From Acetatifactor aquisgranensis (GTDB lineage Bacteria > Bacillota > Clostridia > Lachnospirales > Lachnospiraceae): a stretch of 64,000 bases of DNA. Positions 26,354 to 34,693 of this stretch are shown piece after piece. The stretch spans positions 233,403-297,402 of the forward strand of contig NZ_CALPDH010000002.1 of NCBI RefSeq assembly GCF_943193215.1, read 5' to 3'. Position numbers and translations under genes: made by a program. Numbering within the stretch: position 1 is the stretch's first letter; the number at the start of each line of letters is the position of its first letter. The notes under the pieces are model-generated. The model was not told the origin of the DNA. It saw nothing but the letters and a program-made list of their open reading frames with translations, and did no database searches.

Positions 26354-27085
26354 ATGTTGGAAGATTACACGAATGGAAAGAAGGAATTCCAGGGATATAC
26401 GGTGGAAGTATTGGAGGAGCGCATCGGATATCGGTTCAGGGACAGGACTTTGCTGAAGCAGGCCATGACCCACAGCTCTTTCACCAATGAACAGAAGATT
26501 CGCAGGGCACAGAATTACGAAAGGCTGGAGTTCCTCGGGGATGCGGTGTTAGAGCTGGTCTCCAGCGAATTCCTCTTCCGGGAGCATCCCAAGATGAGCG
26601 AGGGAGAATTGACGAAAAAACGTGCATCTATGGTCTGCGAGCCGTCCCTGGCGTTCTGCGCGAGAGATTTGGAGCTGGGCCGCTTCATGCTGCTTGGAAA
26701 AGGTGAGGAGAACACGGGAGGCCGCGGGCGCGACAGTATCGTCTCGGATGCCATGGAGGCCGTGATCGGGGCTATCTATCTGGACGGAGGCATGGAAAAG
26801 GCGAAAGCGTTCATCAACCGTTTCGTGCTCTCTGACCTGGAGGACAAGCAGCTCTTCTACGACAGCAAGAGCACCTTACAGGAGATGATCCAGGGGAAAC
26901 TGAAGAGGGAGTTCAACTATGAACTGCTGGAGGAAAGCGGGCCGGAGCACGACAAGATGTTCTGCGTGTCGGTGAATATGGAGGGGGAAATCCTGGGCAC
27001 GGGGGAAGGAAAGACGAAAAAAGCGGCGGAGCAGCAGGCTGCCTACAAGGCGCTGTTGCTTTTGAGGGATAGAGGATGTATTTAA
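26354..27085 (+). CDS. rnc: Ribonuclease III
   Basis: A 243-residue double-strand RNA endonuclease. The catalytic signature ERLEFLGDAVLELV is at about residues 55-68, and a second acidic site DAMEAVIGAIYLDGG at about 132-146. A C-terminal dsRNA-binding domain starts near 170 (SKSTLQEMIQGK) and ends with KTKKAAEQQAAYKAL. It overlaps smc by 10 bases, so the two are translated together. Confidence 0.98.
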   Translation: MLEDYTNGKKEFQGYTVEVLEERIGYRFRDRTLLKQAMTHSSFTNEQKIRRAQNYERLEFLGDAVLELVSSEFLFREHPKMSEGELTKKRASMVCEPSLAFCARDLELGRFMLLGKGEENTGGRGRDSIVSDAMEAVIGAIYLDGGMEKAKAFINRFVLSDLEDKQLFYDSKSTLQEMIQGKLKREFNYELLEESGPEHDKMFCVSVNMEGEILGTGEGKTKKAAEQQAAYKALLLLRDRGCI

Positions 27086-30000
27086 AGAACATTGAGGTAC
27101 AGGGCTTTAAGTCCTTTGCGAACAAGATAAATTTTCAGTTCCACAACGGAATCACGGGAATCGTAGGACCCAACGGCAGCGGAAAGAGCAATGTGGCCGA
27201 CGCCGTCCGCTGGGTTCTCGGAGAGCAGCGGGTAAAACAGCTGCGCGGTGCAAGCATGCAGGATGTCATTTTCTCGGGCACAGAGAACAGGAAGCCACTT
27301 AGCTATGCCTACGTCGCCATTACACTGGATAATACAGACCATCAGCTCGCCACCAGCTTTGACGAGGTGACGGTGGCAAGGCGTATCTACCGTTCCGGAG
27401 AAAGTGAATATCTGATAAACGGAAGTCCCTGCAGACTGAAGGACGTGAACGAGCTGTTCTACGATACCGGCATCGGCAAGGAGGGCTACTCCATCATCGG
27501 CCAGGGCCAGATCGACAAAATTTTGAGCGGTAAGCCGGAGGAGAGGCGCGAGCTCTTTGACGAGGCGGCGGGAATCGTGAAATTCAAGCGAAGGAAAGCC
27601 GCGGCCCAGAGCAAGCTTGAGAACGAGAAGCAGAATCTGGTCCGTGTCAATGACATCCTGTCGGAGCTGGAGAAGCAGATAGGGCCTCTGGAGCGTCAGT
27701 CCGAGACGGCCAGGCAGTATCTGCGCAAAAGGGAAGAACTGAAGAAATTTGACGTGAATGTCTTCCTGCTGGAGAACGCCCGCCTCAGGGAACAGCTGAA
27801 AGGCGTGGAGGAAAAGCATGCCCTGGCCAGCAAGGAATTTTCCGAGACCAGCCAGGCCTATGAGGGCATCAAGGAGGAGTATGACCGGGTCCAGGAGGAA
27901 TTGGAACAGCTGGAGCAGTCCATAGAGACGGCCAGGAGCACTGCCACGGACGCCGGGCTCACCAGGGGCAAGCTGGAGGGCGAGATGAATGTGCTGAAAG
28001 AGCAGATCAATTCCGCCAGAGGCAGCGAGGCCCATCTGAACAACAGACGCAGCGCCCTTCAGGAGGATATCGCCGCCAGGGAGCGGGACAGGGAGAACCT
28101 GCTGTCCGAAAAGGGCGATATAGACGCGAAAGTACAGGAAATCACGGCTCTGGCCAATGAGGCGAAAGGGAAGCTGGAGGAAATCCAGAATAGGATTGAC
28201 GAACTGAGCGTCGGCATAGAGGCCGGGAAGAATACGATCATCGGCGAGCTGAACCAGCGCGCCACCATCAAGTCAAAATTAGGGCGCTTCGACACCATGA
28301 TGGAGCAGGTGAAGATCCGCAGGGCGGAGCTGCAGTCCAGGCTGCTGAGGGTGAAATCCGACGAGGCGGCCAGAGAAGAGACGATGAAAGGCTTCGAGGC
28401 GGAATTTGCCTCTGTTACAGAAGAGATACGCCTCCTGAATGAGAAGGAGGCGGCCATGGAGCAGGAGCTGGGAGGCTTCCGGGAGGCGCTGACGAAAAAG
28501 GACGCGCGTCTGCAGGAAATCAAGAGCGCCTATCATATGGAGAAGTCCAGGCTGGAAGCCCTGGCCAATCTGGCCGAGCGCTATGAGGGCTACGGCGGCA
28601 GCGTCAAGAAGGTCATGGAGCAGAAAGAGAAAGCAAGCGGTATCGTGGGTGTGGTGGCGGACATCATCCATGTGGAGAAAAAGTATGAGGTGGCCATCGA
28701 GACCGCGCTGGGCGGCAGCATCCAGAATATCGTCACAGAGGATGAGGACACTGCCAAGCGGATGATTTCCTATTTAAAGACCAATCGGTTAGGGCGGGCT
28801 ACTTTTCTGCCCCTGACCAGCATACGGAATTACCAGAGATTCAAGAACAGCGAAGCATTGTCCGAAAAAGGAGTTATCGGAACAGCGGATACTTTAGTGC
28901 GGACAGACGATAAATACAGCGATGTGGCAGGTTCTCTGCTGGGCCGCATCCTGGTGGTGGACACTGTGGACAATGCCCTGAAACTGAACAGAAAATACAA
29001 TCAGAGCATGCGCTTGGTGACGCTGGAGGGAGAGCTGCTGGTGCCCGGCGGAGCCATCAGCGGCGGCGCTTACAGGAACAACAGCAATCTCCTGGGGAGA
29101 CGCCGGGAGATAGAGGAACTGGAGAAAAAGGTGCAGAAGCTTCAGCTCTCCATGGAGGAAATCGATAAGGATATCGAGGGAACGAAAGCAAAGCGCACAA
29201 GGATGCGCGTGGACCTGGAGGCCGTCAAGAGCGATATCCAGCGCAAGTCCATCGAGCAGAATACAGCCAGGCTGAATATCGCCCAGGCAAGGGAGCGCAT
29301 GGAGGAGGAAGTGGAGAGCGCTGCCTCCCTGCGCCAGGAAGAGAGGGAAATCGAGGAGAAGACTCTGGAAATCAGGAACGACAAGGAGTCCGTCCAGCAG
29401 GAACTCTCTGCCAGCGAGGAGCTGGAGGCCAGGACCCAGGAGAAGATTGTACAGTTCCAGCAGGAGCTTGAGGAGTGGAGGAAGGCAGAGACAGAGGCTG
29501 CCGCGTCTGTGGCCGAGTGGGATCTGAAAGTGGAGAAGATGCGCCAGTCCCTGGGATTCCGGCAGAGCAATGTAGACCGTATCAGCGGAGAGATACAGAG
29601 GGCCCAGGCTGAGCTGGCCGAGGTCCTGGAGGCTTTGCGGGAGAACAATCAGGCGGTGGAGAACAAGCAGCGTTCCATCGAGGAAATCGAGAAGACCATT
29701 ACGGCCTCCTATGACGCCCAGAATGAATCCGAGGCAAAGCTGAAAGAATACATGGCTAACAGGGAAGAGCTGTCGGCCAGGCAAAAGAGCTTTTTTACAA
29801 GGCGCGAGGAGCTCTCCGAGCGGCAGTCCGCACTGGACAAGGAGGTATACCGCCTGAATGCCCAGAAAGAGCGGATGGAGGAATCCCTGGAATCCCAGAT
29901 CAACTATATGTGGGATGAATATGAGATTACGCTGAGCGACGCGGCAGGTCTGCGGGACGAGAGCCTTTCGGATCTGGCTGCCATGAAGAAAGAGATTACG

Positions 30001-30636
30001 TCCCTGCGCGATCAGATCAAGAAGCTGGGAGACGTAAACGTAAATGCCATCGAGGACTACAAGAACCTGATGGAGCGTTACACCTTTATGGCAACCCAGA
30101 GGGACGATCTGGTGGAGGCGGAAAAGACCCTGGAGAATATCATCGAGGAGCTGGACACCGCCATGCGGAAGCAGTTCGCGGAGAAGTTCGCGGAAATCAG
30201 CCGGGAGTTCGACAAGGTGTTCAAGGAGCTGTTCGGCGGCGGAAGAGGTACCTTGGAGCTCATTGAAGACGAGGACATCCTGGAGGCAGGCATCCGTATC
30301 ATCGCCCAGCCGCCCGGGAAGAAGCTGCAGAACATGATGCAGCTCTCCGGCGGAGAGAAAGCGCTGACGGCTATTTCGCTTCTGTTCGCCATCCAGAATC
30401 TGAAGCCCTCGCCGTTCTGTCTGTTGGACGAGATAGAGGCTGCGCTGGACGATTCCAATGTGGGCAGATTCGCGAAATATTTGCATAAATTGACAAAAAA
30501 TACACAGTTCATCGTAATAACCCACAGAAGAGGCACCATGGAGCAGGTGGACAGGCTGTATGGCATCACCATGCAGGAAAAGGGAGTGTCCACTTTGGTC
30601 AGTGTGAATCTGATAGATAAGGATTTGACGGCTTAG
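27076..30636 (+). CDS. smc: Chromosome condensation ATPase SMC
   Basis: A 1186-residue protein of normal length. The N-terminal Walker A is GPNGSGKSN near residue 32. Long coiled coils follow, with a hinge around residues 500-680 containing GGSIQNIVTEDEDTAKRMI. The C-terminal ATPase half has the ABC signature LSGGEKALTAISLLFA and Walker B FCLLDEIEAALDD. It organises and segregates the chromosome with ScpA and ScpB, which are not in this window. It overlaps rnc by 10 bases and is followed by a long hairpin and ftsY. Confidence 0.98.
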   Translation: MYLKNIEVQGFKSFANKINFQFHNGITGIVGPNGSGKSNVADAVRWVLGEQRVKQLRGASMQDVIFSGTENRKPLSYAYVAITLDNTDHQLATSFDEVTVARRIYRSGESEYLINGSPCRLKDVNELFYDTGIGKEGYSIIGQGQIDKILSGKPEERRELFDEAAGIVKFKRRKAAAQSKLENEKQNLVRVNDILSELEKQIGPLERQSETARQYLRKREELKKFDVNVFLLENARLREQLKGVEEKHALASKEFSETSQAYEGIKEEYDRVQEELEQLEQSIETARSTATDAGLTRGKLEGEMNVLKEQINSARGSEAHLNNRRSALQEDIAARERDRENLLSEKGDIDAKVQEITALANEAKGKLEEIQNRIDELSVGIEAGKNTIIGELNQRATIKSKLGRFDTMMEQVKIRRAELQSRLLRVKSDEAAREETMKGFEAEFASVTEEIRLLNEKEAAMEQELGGFREALTKKDARLQEIKSAYHMEKSRLEALANLAERYEGYGGSVKKVMEQKEKASGIVGVVADIIHVEKKYEVAIETALGGSIQNIVTEDEDTAKRMISYLKTNRLGRATFLPLTSIRNYQRFKNSEALSEKGVIGTADTLVRTDDKYSDVAGSLLGRILVVDTVDNALKLNRKYNQSMRLVTLEGELLVPGGAISGGAYRNNSNLLGRRREIEELEKKVQKLQLSMEEIDKDIEGTKAKRTRMRVDLEAVKSDIQRKSIEQNTARLNIAQARERMEEEVESAASLRQEEREIEEKTLEIRNDKESVQQELSASEELEARTQEKIVQFQQELEEWRKAETEAAASVAEWDLKVEKMRQSLGFRQSNVDRISGEIQRAQAELAEVLEALRENNQAVENKQRSIEEIEKTITASYDAQNESEAKLKEYMANREELSARQKSFFTRREELSERQSALDKEVYRLNAQKERMEESLESQINYMWDEYEITLSDAAGLRDESLSDLAAMKKEITSLRDQIKKLGDVNVNAIEDYKNLMERYTFMATQRDDLVEAEKTLENIIEELDTAMRKQFAEKFAEISREFDKVFKELFGGGRGTLELIEDEDILEAGIRIIAQPPGKKLQNMMQLSGGEKALTAISLLFAIQNLKPSPFCLLDEIEAALDDSNVGRFAKYLHKLTKNTQFIVITHRRGTMEQVDRLYGITMQEKGVSTLVSVNLIDKDLTA

Positions 30637-30695
30637 TGTGAAAAGATTATCTAAGCGGCCCAAAGACGCCCGCTAAGATAATCTGAGTTTCACAC
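30636..30695. repeat. Long imperfect hairpin between smc and ftsY
   Basis: GTGTGAAA pairs with TTTCACAC, AGATTATCT with AGATAATCT, and AGCGG with CCGCT, separated by a 3-base bulge and one mismatch around an 11-base loop. The arms make about 22 paired bases. No T tract follows, so it does not look like a terminator; it could be an RNA processing or stability element in the smc-ftsY message. Confidence 0.7.
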
Positions 30696-30722
30696 GGGTA
30701 GGCGCATAAGGAGGTTTAAGGC

Positions 30723-31667
30723 ATGGCAGAGGGGAAAAAGGGTTTTTTTGCCAGGCTGAAAGAGGGCCTGGCGAAGACGAGGAATAATATCGTCAGAGGA
30801 ATTGATTCCGTATTCAGTGGGTTTTCCGCTATTGACGACGATTTTTATGAGGAGCTGGAGGAAATTCTGATCATGGGCGACATCGGCGTGAATGCCACCA
30901 TGGAAATCATAGGACGGCTGAAGGCCCAGATAAAGGAACAGCATATCAAGGAGCCCCAGGAGTGCAAACAGCTTCTGATAGAGGGAATCAAGGAGCAGAT
31001 GCGTGTAGACGAGACCGCCTATGAGTTCGAGAAGAGGCAGTCCGTCATCATGGTAATCGGCGTCAACGGCGTGGGAAAGACTACGTCTGTAGGTAAGCTT
31101 GCGGGCAAGTTCAAGGAGGACGGCAGAAAGGTGCTGATTGCCGCCGCCGATACGTTCCGGGCCGCCGCGGGAGACCAGCTGGCGGAGTGGGCCAGACGGG
31201 CGGACGTGCCCATGGTGGGCGGAAACGAGGGCGCAGACCCTGCCAGCGTGGTCTTTGACGCGGTGAACGCCGCCAAGGCCAGAGGGGTGGAAGTGCTGCT
31301 GATTGACACGGCAGGACGTCTCCACAATAAGAAGAACCTGATGGAGGAGCTGCGGAAGATGAACCGCATCGTGGACAGGGAATTCCCGGACGCCCACAGG
31401 GAGAATCTGATCGTGCTGGACGGTACTACGGGACAGAATGCGCTGGTACAGGCCAGGGAATTCGGCGAGGTGGCGGACCTGACAGGCATTATACTGACCA
31501 AGATGGACGGCACGGCAAAGGGGGGCATCGCTGTTGCCATCCAGTCGGAGCTGCGGGTACCGGTGAAATATATCGGAGTGGGCGAGACCATCGACGATCT
31601 GCAGAAATTTGACTCGGACGAGTTCGTGAACGCTCTGTTTGATGTGAAGACAGAGGAGCCGGAGTGA
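30723..31667 (+). CDS. ftsY: Signal recognition particle receptor FtsY
   Basis: A 314-residue GTPase behind AAGGAGG. The NG domain contains GVNGVGKTTSVGKLA (G1), DTFRAAAGDQL, DTAGRLHNK (G3) and TKMDGTAKGG (G4). The short basic N-terminus (MAEGKKGFFARLKEGLAKT) fits membrane binding without the long acidic A domain of enterobacterial FtsY. It docks SRP-ribosome complexes on the membrane. It lies downstream of smc, as in many Firmicutes, but no ffh or ylxM follows here. Confidence 0.97.
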   Translation: MAEGKKGFFARLKEGLAKTRNNIVRGIDSVFSGFSAIDDDFYEELEEILIMGDIGVNATMEIIGRLKAQIKEQHIKEPQECKQLLIEGIKEQMRVDETAYEFEKRQSVIMVIGVNGVGKTTSVGKLAGKFKEDGRKVLIAAADTFRAAAGDQLAEWARRADVPMVGGNEGADPASVVFDAVNAAKARGVEVLLIDTAGRLHNKKNLMEELRKMNRIVDREFPDAHRENLIVLDGTTGQNALVQAREFGEVADLTGIILTKMDGTAKGGIAVAIQSELRVPVKYIGVGETIDDLQKFDSDEFVNALFDVKTEEPE

Positions 31668-31716
31668 GGAAAGGGGCACTGCACGGGAGAAAGGCAGAGA
31701 GAAGGAGGGGCTGAAG

Positions 31717-33090
31717 ATGGAGGAAAAGGTTCAGGCAACAAAGGAAAGAGAGGAGACGAATGCGGGACAAGGCGCAGAGGAGAGGCGGATGTTGGAGGAA
31801 GAGCAGAAGATGAATGAAGTGGAAGCAGGGGAAGAGGTAATGGAAGAGACAAAGGAGGGGGATATGGAAGTGGAAGAGGGATTGACGCTGGAGAAATTCG
31901 AGGAGGCATCGGAAGTCGTCAAGAATGTGACATTGGAGACCAAGCTGGTATTCAGCGAGTATTTAAGCGCACAGACCGGCAACAAGGTTTATCTGAAGCC
32001 CGAAAATATGCAGCTGACAGGCGCGTACAAGCTCCGCGGGGCATATTATAAGATAAGTACCCTGACCGATGAAGAGAGGGCTAAGGGGCTGATTACCGCC
32101 TCCGCGGGCAACCATGCCCAGGGCGTGGCCTATGCGGCAAAAGCCTACGGCGCAAAGGCGGTCATCGTCATGCCCACCACCACGCCTCTGATGAAAGTGA
32201 ACCGCACCAAGGGCTACGGCGCGGAAGTGGTGCTGTACGGAGATGTGTACGACGAGGCCTGCGCCAAGGCTTACGAGCTGGCGGAGGAGAACGGCTACAC
32301 CTTTATCCATCCTTTTGACGATCTGACGGTGGCTACCGGTCAGGGAACCATAGCCATGGAAATCGTCAAGGAACTGCCTCTGGTAGATTACATCCTGGTG
32401 CCCATCGGCGGCGGCGGGCTGGCTACAGGCGTGGCGACTTTGGCAAAACTTTTAAATCCCAAGATTAAGGTGATTGGAGTGGAGCCTGCCGGGGCAAACT
32501 GTATGCAGACATCTCTTGCCCAGGGCCATGTGGTGACCTTGCCGAAAATAAACACTATCGCGGACGGCACTGCGGTGAAGACGCCCGGAAGCAAGCTGTT
32601 CCCCTATATCCAGAAGAATCTGGATGACATCATCACCGTGGAGGACTCCGAGCTGGTGGTATCGTTCCTGGATATGGTGGAGAACCACAAGACTGTGGTA
32701 GAAAATTCCGGCCTGCTGACAGTAGCCGCGCTGCGCCATATGAATGTGAAAGGCAAAAAAGTGGTGGCTATCCTGAGCGGCGGAAACATGGACGTGACCA
32801 CCATGTCTTCGGTGGTACAGCAGGGCCTGATCATGCGCGACAGGGTGTTCACGGTGTCCATGCTGCTGCCTGACAAGCCGGGCGAACTCTACAAGGTGTC
32901 CGGCATCATTGCCAAGGCCAACGGAAACGTGGTGGAGCTGGAACACAATCAGTTCGTCACCACTAACCGAAATGTGGCTGTGGAGCTGCGTATCACCATG
33001 GAAGCTTTCGGCACGGAGCACAAGAACCAGATTATGCAGTCTCTGGAAGAGGGCGGATATCAGCCCAAGCTGGTGAACGTAGGCGGCTGA
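31717..33090 (+). CDS. ilvA: Threonine dehydratase with ACT domain
   Basis: A PLP enzyme that deaminates threonine to 2-oxobutyrate. The PLP lysine is in LTGAYKLRGAY, the phosphate loop in GGGGLATG, and a serine-like motif in LSGGNMD. An ACT regulatory domain closes the protein (FTVSMLLPDKPGELYKVSG). The start is uncertain. ATG 31717 has a perfect GGAGG 8 bases upstream but adds about 49 acidic, low-complexity residues; ATG 31864 has AAAGGAGG 5 bases upstream and gives the usual 408 residues. Family members normally begin at the LTLEKFEEAS region, so the extension is either odd or not translated. Biosynthetic (ilvA) versus catabolic (tdcB) use cannot be told. Confidence 0.9.
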   Translation: MEEKVQATKEREETNAGQGAEERRMLEEEQKMNEVEAGEEVMEETKEGDMEVEEGLTLEKFEEASEVVKNVTLETKLVFSEYLSAQTGNKVYLKPENMQLTGAYKLRGAYYKISTLTDEERAKGLITASAGNHAQGVAYAAKAYGAKAVIVMPTTTPLMKVNRTKGYGAEVVLYGDVYDEACAKAYELAEENGYTFIHPFDDLTVATGQGTIAMEIVKELPLVDYILVPIGGGGLATGVATLAKLLNPKIKVIGVEPAGANCMQTSLAQGHVVTLPKINTIADGTAVKTPGSKLFPYIQKNLDDIITVEDSELVVSFLDMVENHKTVVENSGLLTVAALRHMNVKGKKVVAILSGGNMDVTTMSSVVQQGLIMRDRVFTVSMLLPDKPGELYKVSGIIAKANGNVVELEHNQFVTTNRNVAVELRITMEAFGTEHKNQIMQSLEEGGYQPKLVNVGG

Positions 33091-33252
33091 CGCCTGCGGG
33101 GGCAAGTATTGCGGCAAGCCTGATTCATTGCCTGCAACGGCGGATCGATTTACGCGGACATGACATGAATCCAGGAAACTCCGGCATATGCCATGATACA
33201 TACTGTACATGATGGTACAGCTGGTTGATTTTAAGGGAGGAAAATTCAGGTC

Positions 33253-34155
33253 ATGATAAGCAAAGAACAGGAAAAGGAGATTCGGTACGAGGAAGAGAAG
33301 ACATTCAGAAGAAGAGTCAGGGACTACATGGTCATCACGGCTGCATCTGTGGTCTATGCTGTGGCGGTCAGTTTTTTCCTGGATCCGAATTCCCTGGCTC
33401 CTGGCGGAGTGACCGGTATAGCGATTATTTTAAATCGGATTATCGGACTAGAGACAGGTACCTGGATGTTCCTGATCAATATACCGATTCTGGCGCTGGG
33501 AATGTGGAAGTTCGGGTGGAAATTCATTCTCTCCACTTTGTACTGCACATTTGCCACCTCCTGTTTCACGAATCTGCTGACACCTGTGGGAGCGCTCACT
33601 GAGGATCCGCTGCTGGCGGCCTTAGTGGGCGGCTCTCTGATGGCTGTGTCTCTGGGACTGGTGTTCAGGGCAGGAGCCACTACCGGGGGCACGGATATCA
33701 TCATAAAGCTTCTGCGGATGCGCTTTCCCCATCTGAAGACCGGTTCCCTCTTTCTGCTGACGGATGCATGTATCGTGACGGCATCGGCTTTCGTGTTCCA
33801 GAACCTGGACACGGCGCTGTATGCGGGAGTGGTGGTTTTCATCAATTCCGTGCTGCTGGATCTGGTGCTGTACGGGCGGGACGGCGCGAAGATGTTCTTC
33901 ATCATCAGCGACAATCACGCAGCCATCGTAAAGCGCCTGTTAGAGGAGCTGGACATCAGCGCCACTTATATCTCGGGCAGCGGCGCCTACACCGGAATGG
34001 ATAAAAAAGTGATACTCTGCGTGGTCAAGAAGCCCCTTTCCCCAAAGCTGGAGGAGATCGTCCGGCAGGAGGATTCCAGGGCCTTTACGATTATCACCAG
34101 TGCCTCGGAGATTTACGGCGAGGGTTATAAGAATATTTTCAGTCAGAAATTATAG
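33253..34155 (+). CDS. YitT-family integral membrane protein (DUF161 + DUF2179)
   Basis: A 300-residue protein with about five membrane segments between residues 25 and 210, including YAVAVSFFLDPNSLAPGGVTG, a YitT hallmark. A cytoplasmic C-terminal DUF2179 domain follows (KMFFIISDNHAAIVKRLLEE to ITSASEIYGEGYKNIF). GGAGG precedes the start at a rather long distance of 12 bases. Function of the family is unknown. A short inverted pair CTGTAC/GTACAG lies upstream at 33203-33220. A terminator follows. Confidence 0.9.
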   Translation: MISKEQEKEIRYEEEKTFRRRVRDYMVITAASVVYAVAVSFFLDPNSLAPGGVTGIAIILNRIIGLETGTWMFLINIPILALGMWKFGWKFILSTLYCTFATSCFTNLLTPVGALTEDPLLAALVGGSLMAVSLGLVFRAGATTGGTDIIIKLLRMRFPHLKTGSLFLLTDACIVTASAFVFQNLDTALYAGVVVFINSVLLDLVLYGRDGAKMFFIISDNHAAIVKRLLEELDISATYISGSGAYTGMDKKVILCVVKKPLSPKLEEIVRQEDSRAFTIITSASEIYGEGYKNIFSQKL

Positions 34156-34171
34156 AGCGGAGGAATCTGTC

Positions 34172-34196
34172 AGGCGGGTTCTTCCGCCTTTTTTTG
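34172..34196 (+). terminator. Rho-independent terminator after the YitT gene
   Basis: AGGCGG, loop GTTCTT, CCGCCT (34184-34189), then seven T. Confidence 0.9.
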
Positions 34197-34235
34197 CGTT
34201 TTGCCATATGCCCGGAAAGTTCTTAAGAAAATATG

Positions 34236-34310
34236 AACACTACTCCAGTAGTGTTGACAGAACTGTAAGACTGTGGTAGTGTATAGAAAACGTTAAACTA
34301 CTGCAGTCTT
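34236..34310 (+). promoter_or_regulatory. Promoter with three BlaI-type operator boxes
   Basis: Box 1 at 34236-34255 is a perfect 20-bp palindrome, AACACTACTCCAGTAGTGTT, overlapping the -35 TTGACA (34254-34259). Box 2, AAGACTGTGGTAGT at 34267-34280, covers the spacer and -10 (TAGTGTATAG region). Box 3, AACTACTGCAGTCTT at 34296-34310, lies between the start site and the ribosome binding site and is almost the reverse complement of box 2. Boxes over the -35, spacer and early transcript point to strong autorepression of the blaI-M56 operon. Confidence 0.8.
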
Positions 34311-34324
34311 GTAAAGGAGGAAAA

Positions 34325-34684
34325 ATGGATATCAAACTATTTGATTCTGAATTGAAGGTTATGGGTGTGCTCTGGAAAGAGGGGGACACCACGGCGAAGC
34401 ACATTTCGGATGTACTGAAAGAGGAGACGGGCTGGAACATGAACACCACCTATACGCTCATCAAGCGCTGCATCAAAAAAGGAGCCATAGAGCGCAGGGA
34501 GCCCAATTTCATGTGCCATGCGCTGATTCCCAAGGAGGCGGTTCAGGAGGCGGAGACCAATGAACTGATTGACAAGATTTTCGATGGCTCCACGGATAAA
34601 CTGTTCGCCTCGCTGCTTGGAAGGAAGAATCTGACGGCAAAGCAGATAGAGAGTCTGCGGCAGATTGTCGGGGAATTGGAATGA
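34325..34684 (+). CDS. BlaI/MecI-family transcriptional repressor
   Basis: A 119-residue winged-helix repressor behind AAAGGAGG. The N-terminal DNA-binding part begins DIKLFDSELKVMGVLWKEGDTTAKHISDVL, and the ATTYTLIKR-like recognition helix is NTTYTLIKRCIKKG. The C-terminal dimerisation and cleavage region ends AKQIESLRQIVGELE. It should bind the three boxes upstream and be released when the membrane protease encoded 9 bases downstream is activated. A beta-lactam link is not established here since no beta-lactamase or penicillin-binding-protein gene is adjacent. Confidence 0.93.
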   Translation: MDIKLFDSELKVMGVLWKEGDTTAKHISDVLKEETGWNMNTTYTLIKRCIKKGAIERREPNFMCHALIPKEAVQEAETNELIDKIFDGSTDKLFASLLGRKNLTAKQIESLRQIVGELE

Positions 34685-34693
34685 GGTGAGGGC

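Noticed and set aside
28894..30663. Long open frame on the minus strand opposite smc
   Set aside because: It overlaps the unambiguous smc gene over its full length, has no ribosome binding site and has composition typical of an antisense shadow in coiled-coil coding DNA.
30636..30695. Hairpin as terminator after smc
   Set aside because: No T tract follows and ftsY is only 28 bases away; kept as an RNA structure only.
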